DNA of 64,000 nt from Cheiracanthium punctorium (lineage: Eukaryota > Arthropoda > Arachnida > Araneae > Cheiracanthiidae): the NCBI GenBank assembly GCA_038373885.1, contig JAWZYV010013530.1, forward strand, positions 785,097-849,096. The letters run 5' to 3'. The position numbers and the translations under genes are program-made. Positions 1 to 12,145 of the stretch are shown here, piece after piece. The notes under the pieces were generated by a model, which did no database searches, was not told where the DNA came from, and worked only from the letters and a program-made list of their open reading frames with translations. Within the stretch, counting starts at the first letter, position 1. Each line of letters begins with the position of its first letter.

Positions 1-2390
1 ACACAAGTTTTTACTGTAGCAACAATCCATATTTAGCTTTGAAATTAACAGTGACTCTAATGTTTTAATGCTCATAGTTGATCTCATGCCAGATTGATTT
101 TTTCGTACCATGCTGAATATCCTCTCTGTTGCCGCATAACTGTGTGGTGCCACTAATATTGATAACATTGATTTAGGCAAAGCAACATACTTTAAGGTTC
201 CATTGTTATTTTTTAACAGACTGATTTAGTGCCAAGCAGTGTCTGTTCTTTCACATGTCGGAATTTCTTCAGAAAAAGCATCATTTTGATAGAAGGCAAA
301 CTCAAGTTCCAGCTGATCACTATCTGTGCAAACTTGAAATAAATCAGCAAAATATTTCACTGACTGAAAACTAGATGTATGTCGAGTTTGAATATTTGAG
401 ACAGTTGCATGTTTTAAAAATTCATCATTTAATGGAAATCTTTTTAATATGTACTCGCATGCAACACACAGAAAGTTTCGTACACATGAATAAAACTCTT
501 CACTTTCAGCTGGAGATAGATTACTGTCCTTCAAATACATCCGAGTAGAGGACCCAATTATAAGATCTTCATCTTCTTTTTGATTTTTTCTTTTTCTTAT
601 GTCAATAGTGAAAACAGATTTACATTTTGAAATTGCTGCTGGTGTAATAAAGCCAACTAGAAGCTCAAAATACAAATTATATATTTGTTCTTGCAAAAAA
701 TGAATGCATGGCTGTTCCTTTTGTAGTGCAACATTTGGTTTGGTAAATGCTGGCAGCACAGCTAAAACAAATAAACAATATAACTTAGTTTTATCTGACA
801 GAAGCAAACCCTGAATCCTCATGAATTGACAGTTTTATTTTCCCTTTCATTGGTGAAGAACATTTTCAAAGGCTCCCATTGTTCAACAATTCTTTTTAAT
901 GAGGTTTCTAGAGATAACCAACGGGTATTGACATGCTTAAGAATTTTGTGGTGGTTTTCACCACAAATATCTTGACACTCCTCAAGTATTGTTTTTCTCT
1001 CGTTACTTTTTTCCAAGTAATAAAATATCTGAATCACCAAAGATTCAACATCTACAGGAAGAGTGTTAATCCACCTTGCTGCTCAAAAAGGGACTAGGTG
1101 GCAATGGACACCCAATAATTTTAATGTTAGGCTGATTTTTTGTAACAAAAGCTGCAACTCCTTTGAATCGACCAAGCATAGTATTGGCATTATCTGAACA
1201 GAAAGACACAGTTTTTCCATTTTATTCCCAATTTTGAAAATTCTGAGTTAATTAATTTATAAATTCCTTCTCCAGTGTTATCAACAGACTCCAACAAGGA
1301 TAGTAAATTTGTTGAAATATGACCCTTTTCCTCATCATAAAAATTGACAACTAAGGGATACAGCTTCTTAGCTCTAATATCATTGCTGCCATCAGTAGAG
1401 AATAAGAATGAACTGCTACAGAGTTTGTTAACTATCCTTTCTTTATTCATATCAGCTATAGAAATAGCAATAGCATTTGCTTTTGTGTGACCGCATGAAA
1501 AATTTTTGGCGATGTTTGAATCCAGGAATATTTTGGCGAATAGTGGGCCAGCATGATCAGCAGTTGAAATGGATATATTGTGCTCTATTAAAAATCGCAC
1601 AAATAAAGTTTCCGATTTAATAATGCTCTGTTCTTCTTCCGGTTTTCCGAAAAAAGATTCAACACACTGTTGCTTTGATAGAGCTTTCAAATTATTCACA
1701 TGTTTCTTACAAGATATATGCCTCCGGCAGTCATCCCTGCCACCATGCTCAATTGAAAACTCATTTGCACATACCGTGCACCAAGCAAATCCTTCTTTTC
1801 CAGGTAAAAGGCAAGGCCATTGTTTGGTGTATTCTTCTTTAAATTTTTGAGTATTTTTCCACTTTTTAGAGGTTTTCTCAACATCATTATTAGAGGCTTT
1901 TTCAATATCAGTAGTACTATCACGTTTTAAAAAACGATCCATGTAAACAAAGAAAACAATGTGCCCGTGCACTGCAGTTTCCTTTCACAAAATAGCTAAG
2001 CTTACATCCAAATCCAAACACACGACGGAGCAAGATAGGGTGGCGGGAAATGCGAGAGGAGACGTGACGTAATAAGAGGAGGAGCAGCTAACGGCAACCC
2101 CCCCCCCTACCACACACACCACACTTTCGCCGACGCAAGTACGCTCACGGCCGCCGGCGCCGAGGGAGAATGTTCAATTCCCTTCCTTTCACAATCGGTG
2201 CCAACACACAGGAGTGTTGACTCACAAAGCAACTAGGGTTGCAAACCGCACCTCCATGCAGGCATAATGCGCTAAAAAAGTAAACATTTGCTCAATTCCG
2301 TAGCTCCGTAGTTTATGCTACTTATCCATATAAACTACGGATAATCCATAGCAGTTGGAGGGTATGCCGATACTATCGGTCGATCCCTAG
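1..2390 (-). pseudogene. hAT transposase, broken, with 5' terminus
   Basis: The element is read on the - strand. The likely start is MDRFLKRDS at 1942. Next comes a BED-type zinc finger (about 1815-1700: W..C..C, then H..CKKH) and the transposase core with FSTDGSNDIRAKKLYPLVV (about 1400-1340). A frameshift at about 1190 leads into CSDNANTMLGRFKGVAAF. A stop and frameshift near 1075 precede DVESLVIQIFYYLEKS and NTRWLSLETSLKRI. Another break comes at about 820. A TAG/TAA stop sits at 226-228. The typical hAT C-terminal dimerisation block follows (HSYAATERIFSMVRKN, about 150-95). At least four lesions make it dead. Upstream of the start is a GC-rich stretch (2036-2220) and the element's likely 5' end near 2390, ctaggGATCGACCGATAG on the - strand with the small palindrome CCGATACTATCGG (2368-2380). 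The 3' end lies beyond the window. Confidence 0.85.
2306..2340. repeat. 11-bp inverted repeat (stem-loop)
   Basis: CCGTAGTTTAT (2306-2316) and ATAAACTACGG (2330-2340) are perfect complements around a 13-nt loop. The structure lies in the subterminal region of the hAT element, where transposases often bind. The role is inferred. Confidence 0.6.
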
Positions 2391-2580
2391 TCTTAAGTGC
2401 TACCAATAGAAAGGTAACACTCCTGACAAAATTACATTTTACCTACTTTATTCCATAGTAATACAGAAGTAATTTATTAGGCTTAATAACTAACCAATTC
2501 ATATTTTTTTTTTCATATTAAAAGTAAACTAATCTTAATTAGTTATGGGAAGTAAGGCAACAAATGTTTAATAAAGTTAA

Positions 2581-2870
2581 TGTGTCCCAAAAAAGAGACA
2601 TAAAAGTAAGCGACATAATTTTACATGTATTTAAATACTATTAGTTCACAACAGCTGTAATCTATTGTTACACTATTTTGTAAGCTGTAGAATATGCTTC
2701 GCATGTATTTTAATGACTGCCATTTTATCTCTCAACACCCTTTATTTAAAAATGTGTCCCAAAAATGCAACATACAAAGCAACATAAAAGTATGCGACAT
2801 AATTTTACATGGCTTTAATCTATTGTTAGAATATTTCATAAGCTGTAGAATGTGCATCACATGTATTTTT
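2581..2870. repeat. two diverged direct copies, offset ~172 bp
   Basis: 2581-2711 and 2753-2870 share TGTGTCCCAAAAA, CATAAAAGTA.GCGACATAAT, AATCTATTGTTA and AAGCTGTAGAAT in the same order, with indels. This looks like an old tandem duplication in noncoding DNA upstream of the 4283 exon. Sequence at 2393-2580 and 2871-3125 shows no gene or element that I recognise. Confidence 0.65.
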
Positions 2871-3125
2871 CTATAAATAGGTTAAAATCATAAAAATTTC
2901 AACATAGGGTTACCAGGCAAAATATGCTAAAGATGAGCGATAAAATGACAGTCAATTCATATCATTTTAATATGGCAATATGAAACTAAAAAATTAGGGA
3001 GGTTCAGGGGGCTCTTCCCCTGACAAGGCTTGAACAGCAGTTTTTTTTTTTTCTTCAATTTCTGAAGTTCATCAAGAACATTGGCATAACTGGGTGGGGG
3101 CTACGGTGGGCTAAGCCCACCCTCC

Positions 3126-3904
3126 CAGGGTTCATACACCTCCTGGAAATCCTTAAAAACTCCTGGATTTTGGTTTAAAACATTAAGGGCCCTGGAAAAC
3201 TCCTGGATTTTACTAATTTTTCTGTAGACTCCTGAAATTTTAGTATCGACTCCTGGAAATATTGTTTATTTTAGTTTTCTTTCTAGAATTTAAAGTGCAA
3301 AAAAAAATTTTTGCAAGTGCGATCTGCCGAAATTTTTTTTTGACTCGTGTTTCAAGTGTAACAATTCACCGCCATGCTTATTGACGTTCCTGCCACAGAC
3401 TGGGAGACAAGGATTGTACTAATGACTTCAGTGGGCTGGAAGCTTACCCCAAAAAGTTCAAATGATGGCGCGATTCGTGGTAGACATTCGTCCTTGCTCT
3501 CCTCATATCCAATAATTTTGTTCCTGAAATGAACCCGTTGGCATTCTCAAACTCTTATTGCTAACTGCCAGCTCTTACGTCACTGCGAAAGTATCTCGTG
3601 ATGGGTATATGAGCTGTATGCTCTTATCTCTTCTTTGGTACACGGGGTACATGTTTACAAAGCTTGCCATTTGCGGCAGTGTGTTGGAAATAATCTGTAC
3701 GCCTGTGACAGTAGTAAAATTTTAAACCATCCTGAGATTTTCATCCTTTTCAATTTGCCTAAAGATGCCAGGTGGAAAAAGCATTTTCGATGATGCTTGG
3801 TTAGAAAAGGTATTTATGTATACTCCTGGAAAAATTATATTTTCTCCTGGAAAACTCCTTAAAAACTCCTGGAATTCATACTGCAAAAAAGTGTGGGAAC
3901 CCTG
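3126..3904. mobile_element. hAT-like MITE with 6-bp target duplication
   Basis: The left end CAGGGTTCATACACCTCCTG and the right end, whose reverse complement reads CAGGGTTCCCACACTTTTTT, form an imperfect terminal inverted repeat. Subterminal CTCCTGGAAA/CTCCTTAAAAACTCCTGGA motifs recur at both ends. CCCTCC flanks both sides (3120-3125 and 3905-3910). CAGGGTTC termini are typical of hAT elements. The interior has no coding capacity. Sequence 3905-4282 is featureless intron up to the exon. Confidence 0.7.
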
Positions 3905-4282
3905 CCCTCCTATAGAAAGATAGCCCACTCAAGAAAATTATATTTCCTATTGTAAGGATTGGAAACAAAGCTTCTAAAGTGTATTTGAAAATTCAACTTG
4001 TGATTGAGAAATGGCCATCCAACAGAAAAATCTGCAGTTAATGTCAAAATTTATTGTTATAACTGCTAAAATGCTTGAAATAAATTAAGAAATTTTGTAA
4101 AACAACTGAAAAAATATCTGAATGTATTTTTTGTGTAAATATTAAAAAGTAATAAAGACCTAAACTATTTTGACGTGATTTGCCAAAAATTTTTAAAATG
4201 ACCTGTATATTCTTATGCTTACATGACAAAATAATGCAATGAAAGATGATGGTATTATATTTGAATCCTTTATGGTTTGTAG

Positions 4283-4389
4283 GTTGAAACTGAACTGAAG
4301 GATATCTGCCAAGACATTCTTGATGTATTGGACAAACATCTAATTCCTACTGCATCAACTGGTGAATCTAAAGTATTTTACTATAAGAT
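4283..4389 (+). CDS. 14-3-3epsilon: 14-3-3 epsilon, internal coding exon
   Basis: This 107-nt exon begins after a TTTGTAG acceptor at 4276-4282 and ends at AT|GTATGTG (donor GT 4390-4391). It translates from phase 0 to 36 residues, including [18 protein letters not shown] and [10 protein letters not shown]. These match about residues 89-124 of animal 14-3-3 epsilon (256-262 aa in the family), which spans the end of helix D and helix E. 14-3-3 proteins are cytosolic all-helical dimers that bind phosphoserine/threonine motifs of signalling proteins. The last codon is split: AT here and G at the start of the exon at 21758, giving the conserved Met of YYKMKGDYHRY. Upstream exons, carrying the dimer interface and the first phosphate-binding Lys/Arg, are not in the window. 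The following intron is about 17.4 kb and almost all transposon. Identification as epsilon rather than zeta rests on the combined exons and the C-terminal tail. Confidence 0.93.
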
Positions 4390-4553
4390 GTATGTGTGTA
4401 TATATATATAATCATCTATTTTTCTTTGTGAATTTTTTCATTAATTGTAGTTCTATTTTTTTCATAATTGTGACGACCGTAAGTTTAACTAACATGATAT
4501 AGGTGGGATTGATTTGCTACATATAAGTAAATCTTAAATATTGTGGATTCAAG

Positions 4554-4740
4554 CAGTGCTGGATTTAAAGGTGTGGTAGCCCTGGGGCAACAAAGCAGTG
4601 GTAGCCCTTAATTATTTCTCAAACAAGTTAATTTTTTTCAACAGCCAGTGTTCCGAGTGGGTTTGCTGCTAACTTGTAGCCTAGAGGTCCAGGGTTCAAT
4701 TCCAGGGTGCACTCTTAATTTAATGTCGATATAGTTGGCA
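4554..4740 (+). mobile_element. MITE with embedded tRNA-like SINE, copy 1
   Basis: The end CAGTGCTGGATTTAAAGGTG is followed by GGTAGCCCTGGGGCAACAAA. About 100 bp inside is a tRNA-like block with a decayed A box (GTTCCGAGTGGG, 4650-4661) and a B box (GGGTTCAATTCC, 4692-4703), 42 nt apart as in tRNA genes. A second copy in the opposite orientation is at 61145-61331 with better-preserved boxes. It lies in intron 1 of 14-3-3 epsilon. Confidence 0.6.
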
Positions 4741-5929
4741 ACCGATCATGTTGACTTCCAGTAGTATGCTAAATGTGTGCAAGGAAGCTTTGCATCAAAC
4801 TTTGGAGATACAGGTCATGTCTTTATTTTTCAAACGACTTTTTCTTTCAATGTATAGTATTATAGAAAGTATACTATATTATTATACGTATAGTAATGTT
4901 CTATAATATTACAGTGGAACCTGCTAAAGTGATCACCTTGGTAAAGAGACCACCTGTCTAAAGTGAACTTATATGAAATTTCATTGTAACTCAAAAAAAA
5001 AAAAAAATGTATGGGAAAAAATATCCTGTAGAGTGACCACCTGCAAAAACTGTATAGTGACCAGATAATCTGCCAAATTTAAGTTTTTTAACCTGTCAAA
5101 CGTGACCATTTTCCACTATAAACTGCCACTTAAATATAAAACACATTCAGATAATATAGATCCCTTTTCAGTTGTTTAACACAAGATTTGATCTCAACAC
5201 TGATTCTCTCTTCTGTAACACTTGTTCTCAATAGATGAATAAATAATAATTAAAAAAAATTAGATAAATAAATTAATAAGGAAAACTTGTTTTAGTCTAG
5301 ATTCTTTTATCTTTCCGTTGATGCTAAAATTGATTCAGCATGGTTTCCAGTAAGTGTGTGGGATGCAGTTAATCACATATTTACAATTAGGGGAGAAGGG
5401 GGCACCTTTCAACAATTTTTACTTGAGAATTATTTGTAAAGTAATACTGCTTTAGAAACTCAAGTTCTAAGTACCACTGACTAAATTCATATTTGAGGTA
5501 TCTTCTCAATTTTTGTCATAATTTCTAGACAAAGGCAAAATACCAAATTTTGTATTTTTAATGTGGCATGCAGTTCGTTGAAATCTGCCCCTCCCGGGGG
5601 GCAGTTATCGACGGTAGGGGGGGGGTACATTTCAACAATAGAAAAAACTACTAATTTCCTACATTTTACCAAAATAAACTTTATTTACTAAATAATATAG
5701 TGGACAAATTAATATAGGGGATTTTTTTATGTCCTATCTACATTTTATCTTAAATTAAATCAAAATTTATGAAAAATGTCATTGCAAATACAGCTCGAGT
5801 TGTCCCTCCTCTTAAATTTGGTTGAGGCAGTTTCATTTTAATATCATTTCGTTCTATGCTACTAATGTCCTCCTTTTCGGGAAAATAAAATTTCCAAGAA
5901 TCTTCTTTCTTTCTCATGAACTTCACCTT

Positions 5930-6345
5930 ATAGCCCTCTTCTTCTCTTTCTTCAATTTTCCCTACAAACAGTACTTTTTTCTTCTTTTCACAATGTTCAG
6001 CGAGAACAAAGTCATTAATTTCTATTATCAGTTATTTCAAACAAACTCCATTTGTTCTTCAAGCTCTGTAGTAGTAGATATCAAAAGGCCTTCACACTCT
6101 GATTCATCGTGTAAAGAAACATCTGCACACTCGCTGTCAAGATTCAAAAAACATTATTTTTCTTGACTTTAGTTTGGTTTTATTAGAGACTAATTTCCTT
6201 TTTCTTTCAAACCTTTTAATAGTTTCTTTTTCAATTAGATTCTTTTCAGGTGTTTCGGTGAATATTTTTGATTTCCTTTTTTTCCCTCCACCCTTTTTTT
6301 GCAACTGCTTTCAGGTAAGGCCTCGCATTTACAGATATTATTACT
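5930..6345 (-). pseudogene. Tigger/jerky-type transposase C-terminal fragment
   Basis: The - strand reads SVNARPYLKAVAKKG and, after a one-base frame change, KGGGKKRKSKIFTETPEKNL (about 6300-6220). It then runs IEKETIKRFERKRKL and an acidic tail CADVSLHDESECEG (about 6140-6095). A basic GRKRGKS.ILTDTPEK-type segment followed by an acidic tail is characteristic of the C-terminus of Tigger/jerky DDE transposases. The catalytic domain is not present. It is a degenerate fragment with several frame changes. Identification is by motif memory only. Confidence 0.55.
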
Positions 6346-9300
6346 GTAGGCTTATTTTCAATTACCTGTGGCAGTGTACAGAAAGTAGGATTTTCTTTAC
6401 TTGTGCTTGGAAGGCTTTTTCTGCTTAGAGCAACAATAGACCTTAAAGAACAAAGTTGAATGTTCTAAATGTAACAACCCTGATTAATAACCCTACTATA
6501 GACTGTTATAGGCTTAATCTTATCATGCTTCATGTAGCCTAAAATTATCTTGAAACTTTTTAATTTAAGCTAGGTGTTGATCTAAAAAATTAAGTCAATT
6601 TTCAAAATTACTTAACTGAAAAATGTTAAGGGGCACCTTTCAACCCTGTTGAAATGTACCCCCTAAGCTCTGTTGAAATCTGCCCCAGGTGCAGACATTT
6701 TGGTTAAAGTATTGTCAACAATTAAAAAAAAAAAAATACTTGGGACTTATTGATAGTTTATTTTCTTATGCTTTTAAATACACTATTAGGTGAATAAATA
6801 TAACTTACCTGAATAAAACAGGGTTGCAACGCAACCGGGAAAACTCAGGGAATTTAGAAATCACGAAAAAAAACGGGAAAACTCAGGGAAAATAAGGAAT
6901 TTTCATGAAAACCGGGAAAGTACAGGGAAAAATATATTTGCAGCGAAAAATTCATTTATATTTTTTAATTAATACAAATTTTAAATTTTTGTTTGGGAAC
7001 GATTATGCCTGTATTTCGTATTTCAGTAAAAAGTGAGATCACGAACCATAACCTGCGCCTAGTTTATTGAAAAGCCGTATTCACGCCAGTCGAAGCGATT
7101 GATTGGCACCAGTGGTATGCCTATGCATCTAAGAGAGCTCACTAGAGAAAGGGTATTCCCCTTTTCCCCTCTCAGCTCCGCTCTGTCATATAATCTCTCT
7201 ATGGAACATTCCTTTAGAAAGGGCGATATTCCCTTTTGCGCTGCCTCCTAGTGGAATTTCCCCTTCTAGTTCTTCCCCATCTGCTTGTATGTGGGCACTG
7301 CTAGACACATGCCGCGTGTTTGTTTTACTGTTTCTCGCTGTTTAGTCTTGCTGTCACCTCGTGTGTACTGTTTTTTGTTTTTGTTGTTGTTGATTGCTTT
7401 GGAGACAAATCCATATTTAAAAGAATTGTTTGTTTTTTATTATTTAATATGAGTGCATCTAAATATACGAAGTCGACATTTAACCTAGATTGGACTGATC
7501 CATCCATTCAACCCGAAATTTCCAAGTGGATTGAAGAATTACCAAAGGATCCATTTTCAGCTTATTGCAAGTTATGCAAAAAAAAAAATTAGCCTCAGCA
7601 ATATGGGGAAGCAAGTGGTAACGAGCCATGCTGACAGTGCGAAGCATAAGAAAGTGCTCTCGCAGCGTTCGCAGACAGTTTGTCCTCAGCTTTTTTCCCA
7701 AGCCGACTGCCGGAAATGAAAATTCGACTGCCACTGTGGATTCATCAAAACCAACATCATCGTTTTCGAAAGAAGTAAGATTGCCAGATTTTATTATGCA
7801 AGATTAGTGCTTAAAAGCAGAAATTATCTGGGCTATGAAACTTGTTATGTCCCACACTTCTTTTAATGCTTTTTCTGATGCAGCTGGACTGTTTTGTGTA
7901 ATGTTCAGTGATAGGGAAATAGCAAAGAAATGCACACTAGGACGTGCTAAAATGTCCTATTTGATTTGTTATGGGCTAGCCCCATATTTTAACATTGCAT
8001 TACAGAAAGCGGTCAAAGAAACACCTTTTGTTTTATGTTTTGATAAGGCCTTGAATCGGGTTGCCCAGAAATGTCAAATGGGCATAATCATTAGATACTG
8101 GTGTGATAACACAAATAGAGTATCAACTAGATACTGGAATTCAGTGTTTTTAGGTCGAACTACAGCAGAACTTTTTGAAAAATTCAAGGAAGGAACTGCA
8201 AATTTAGACTTTAAATTATTGTTGCAAATTAGCATGGATGGACCCCATGTGAATTTGATATTTTTAAGACATATTAAAGATGAACTCTTATCAGAAAGTA
8301 ATTGCGAGTTACTTGATTTAGGCACCTGTGGATTGCATATTATACATGGAGCTTTTCAATATGGACATAAGTTCACAAACTGGAAGCTAGATGCTATCTT
8401 AAGAGCAATCTATGGTCTGTTTAAAGACAGTCCCGCTAGGCGGGCAAATTATATTTCTATTACTGGTTGCTCAAAGTTTCCTTTGAAGTTTTGTGCCATT
8501 CGCTGGGTAGAAAATGTCAGCGTATGCGAACGGGCTCTTGAAGTCTTTGAACATGTAAAGCAATATGTTGAAGACAGTAAAAAGTCTTTGCCTGGCACTA
8601 TCACATGTGATAATGTCACTAAAGCTTGCTTGGATAAACTGATACTAGCAAAAATCAGCTTTTTTTTCTTCCGTAGCATATATTTTGGAACCTTTTTTGA
8701 AGAAATTTCAAACATCCAAGCCTATGGTACCTTTTTTATATGAAAATTTGTTCCAACTTGTTAGGCAGTTGATGAAGAAAGTTGTTAAGGATCGCGTCTT
8801 AGAAGATATTAGCTCATTGGAAAATCTTTTTTCCATTGATATGGAAGATCCTAATAATCTTCGACTTGGAAGAAATATTGATGTTGGGGGTGGTTACCTT
8901 AAGGTATCTTAATATGAGTGGAGGTTCAGAAGGTCAGAAAGCAGACTTTTTGAATGACTGCTTAAAGTTTGTAAAAGAGGTGATAAAATTTTTTTTTGAA
9001 AGGACTTCAAAAAAGTATGCTGTTGTGAGAGCAGCCTCATGCTTCAACCCTACTCTTCTGCAAAGTAACCCTGTATTGTGTGGAAAGCACATGAAAGAAT
9101 TGCTTGAAATTTTATTTTCAAATGAGAAGATTTCCCCAGCTTGTGCTGAACGGACTAATGTGCAATTTGAAGCTTTTCTTCACAAATTAAAAAATCTGAT
9201 GTGTCCAACACATGACTTCCTTGCACGTCCATTAGATCAAAAATATTTTCGACGCACTTCCTCTAAATTTATTTGTTTGAAAGAGATAAAATATCAATAA

Positions 9301-9663
9301 TAGTAAGGTTTAGCGATTTCTAGCCAAATATTTCGATATCGCCAAGCTGAGTTCAATTTGAAAGATTTCCTTCTGACACTTTATTTGGCGATATTTCACC
9401 AAAAGCCGACAAACTTGAGATAGTCAGCGAGATTTTGGGGATAGCCAAAGTAGTCATTGACCACAGACTTTCAATGAATTGAATGCATCTATACACCTCA
9501 ATGTATTCAAAGTCATTTGGCTCACCACGTAAATAAATTCTCAGTCGATTGCTGTCAAAAAAGATATTGAAAACAGTTAGATATTACAATAGTTCTAAAT
9601 ACAAAGTTAAAAAATCTACGGGTTAAAGTTTTAGAGTTATACAAAATAGAAAATAATTTTTGG

Positions 9664-9925
9664 CGCCAAATTTGGCGATATTTCGGCGAAACTCGTCAAT
9701 GTCGACGACATTTGGCGAGATTTTAAGCATAAACCAAACAATGACAGATTATCGCCAAATTTGGCGATATTTCGCCAAAACTCGCTCAGAACGATGACAA
9801 ATGGCGATACTTTGGGCATGGACCAAATGACTGACTATCGCCAAATTTGGCGATATTTCGCCAAAACTCGCCAAGTTCGAGGACAGACGGCGAGATTTTG
9901 GGCATGTACCAAACAATGACTGTCT
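9664..9925. repeat. three ~87-bp tandem repeats
   Basis: Each unit contains the palindromic core CGCCAAATTTGGCG followed by ATATTTCGCCAAAACTCGCC, a variable stretch, then GGCGAGATTTTGGGCATG and ACCAAACAATGAC. Units start at 9664, 9753 and 9839. Confidence 0.8.
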
Positions 9926-10417
9926 ACAGTTGTATTATAATGAAGATGTCCATAGACATTAAGGTACTGAAATTCTTTTCGGTGGTCCTGTCAATAAACT
10001 CTCCAGTAGATTGGAACCAAAAATCGAGATGCACAACTAGATGTTACAACATTCTTATATATGAAATTTCATAATAGTTTTTGAGATTTGAGAGTTAAAT
10101 ATGTACACACGTACACCAAAAGTCGCCAAGCTTGGCGACTTTTGGCATAGTTCTTGAGGGAGGCACGTGACCGTGGTCGGACCATTACCTAACTTATGTG
10201 GTAGGACGGTATTGCGCTTGAAATGGATGAATGCCCCTAAAATTGCTATTGACCGTAATGTATTGGAAATCTTTTGAGTGTTCCTGTAGCAGAACTATAA
10301 ATGATAAAGACACTTTTTTTAATGGAGAAATTCATTTTCTAACTCTTTACAGCATATATCACTTCTGAGTTGTTTGAAATAGCCCAATACCTCTAAAAAA
10401 CGCTTTGATGAATTTCG

Positions 10418-10761
10418 GCCCATAGAGCGTAATGTATTTCGAATCTTTTGGGCGGTCCTGTAGATAAACTATTCAGTCGAATGGAACCGAAAGGGGAGGT
10501 GCACAACTAGATGTTACAACTATCCAAAATATGAAGTTTCGACATTCTACGCCTAATAGCTTTTGAGTTAGGCGAGTTTAATGAATTTCGGCCCATAGAG
10601 CGTAATGTATTTCGAATCTTTTGGGCGGTCCTGTACATAAACTATCCATTCGATTGCCTCCAAAAGGGGAGGTGCACAACTAGATCATAGAACAATCCTA
10701 AATATCAAATCTCAACATTCTACGACCAATAGTTTTTGAGATATGCGAGTTACATGCATAC
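10418..10761. repeat. two 172-bp tandem repeats
   Basis: GGCCCATAGAGCGTAATG begins each unit (10418 and 10590). Both share CGAATCTTTTGGGCGGTCCT, AAAGGGGAGGTGCACAACTA and CATTCTACG. A CGTA-rich run (10758-10776) ends the array. Confidence 0.8.
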
Positions 10762-12105
10762 GTACGTACGTACGTACAGACGGCATGGAAAAACTGGCCA
10801 CAGTAGACTCGCCACTGGTCAAAATGAGTTGCAGACGAGTTAATAGGATCGTGCATGCTAGCCTACGATGAGATGCATCGAAAAAAATTTTTAAATTAAA
10901 TTTAGGGGTAGTCAAAATCGGTTTTTATGTCGAAATTTGGCCCCCAAAATTTTTCGGGATCACATTACTTCCTTATACTACGTACAAGGAAGTAAAAATG
11001 ATGACAAATACAAATCTGCAATAGCCACTTTCACAGAAGAAATGAGGTTGGATGATTTTTTTTTTTCTCTTTTCTAAACAATGAAGAATTTCCAGATCTC
11101 TGGACAGTTTTAAAATTAGTTTTGACATTTTCGCATGGTAATGCTTCTGTTGAGAGTGGCTTTAGCATCAACAAAGACATGCTAGTAGAAAACTTAAAAG
11201 AAGATTTCTTAATAGGATTGAGGACTGTTTATGATGCTGTCAAATCACATGAAGGTGTTTTAAATGTTCCTTTATCTAGAGACTTGCTTCAGTATGCAAA
11301 ATCTGCAAGGAGTCGATACCATGATGCCTTGCAGAGAAAGAAAGATGCTCAACAAAAGTTGCAAGATGAAGAAACAAATAAACGAAAAGTTTCTGAGCAG
11401 ATCAAAATTTTACAAAAGAAAAAACAGAAAATTATAGAGGAACAATCTGCAGAATTGTCCAACATCAACCAACAGATTTTGGAATTAAAAAAAAATTAAT
11501 AAATAAATCTTAAGATTTACTAGTGAGTGTTTATTTTATTAAAAATTTACTTTTTTTCCCAATGAGCAGGCACTTGTTCATCAATCATTTTGCTATTACT
11601 AAGGACCAAACTGCTGGCAATATAAGTAATAATTTTAATTTACAGGGATAAAAATCTTCCATGGATTCACGGAATTCTGCATTTTAATTATTTCCATTTT
11701 TACTTAAAAACAACATGTAGATTATATAATCACGGCAGAATTCCGAATCTCGTATCTGCCAACTCAAGTTCAATCTTTTTGGTAAATGAGTATTTCCTTT
11801 TCAGTATTTATTTATAAACATTTCTAATGCAACTACAAAATACTTAAATGCTTATTTAAATTTATGTTTATAAATTTCTTGAATTTAAATGCTTCTGAAA
11901 CTTCGTATGTTAAAAAATCATGACGGAGATTTAAATAAGACATTGATTTGCATAGATTGACTATGAGAAAAAGAACTGCTTTTCTTTTAAGTAAAGGTAA
12001 ATGCAGTTTTTAATATTTATTTTTTAATTAAATTAAGAATCTTTGTCAATGAAACTAATTACACTGCAATATAATTTTTACTCTATTTCTGATGGAAGTT
12101 TTGCC

Positions 12106-12145
<40 letters not shown>

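Larger units (their letters stand above)
9300..10995. mobile_element. insertion of tandem repeats ending in a hairpin
   Basis: This block interrupts the hAT transposase. It contains three ~86-89-bp units based on CGCCAAATTTGGCGATATTT (starting 9664, 9753, 9839) plus an older unit at about 9366. It also has two 172-bp units starting GGCCCATAGAGCGTAATGTA (10418, 10590), with degenerate copies at about 9960 and 10245. The right edge is a 9-bp hairpin TACTTCCTT/AAGGAAGTA (10966-10994). Tandem units plus a terminal hairpin resemble Helentron-associated elements, but no CTRR end is visible. Class is uncertain. Confidence 0.55.
7449..11499 (+). pseudogene. hAT transposase, frameshifted and split by insertion
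   Basis: The start is MSASKYTKSTFNLDW at 7449, then PFSAYCKLCKKK. A frameshift in an A-run at 7580-7590 leads to ISLSNMGKQVVTSHADSAKH, which completes a BED-like finger (C..C...H....H). From 7835 the core reads PFVLCFDKALNRVAQKCQMG, QISMDGPHVN, then GTCGLHIIHGAFQYG (the C..H motif of hAT cores) and FCAIRWVENVSVCERAL. Frame changes occur near 8690-8910. The frame runs on to 9300, where foreign repeats enter. The C-terminal dimerisation block resumes after 10995 with LTFSHGNASVESGFSINKDM (about 11125-11185). It ends in a coiled-coil-like tail rich in K, Q and E (11330-11499). No active protein is possible. Confidence 0.85.

Noticed and set aside
5822..6428. Two + strand open frames of 84-114 codons
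   Set aside because: They are on the opposite strand to the Tigger-type transposase tail, which explains the open reading.
10966..10994. Canonical Helitron 3' end
   Set aside because: The hairpin is good but no CTRR follows it, so a standard Helitron call is not supported.
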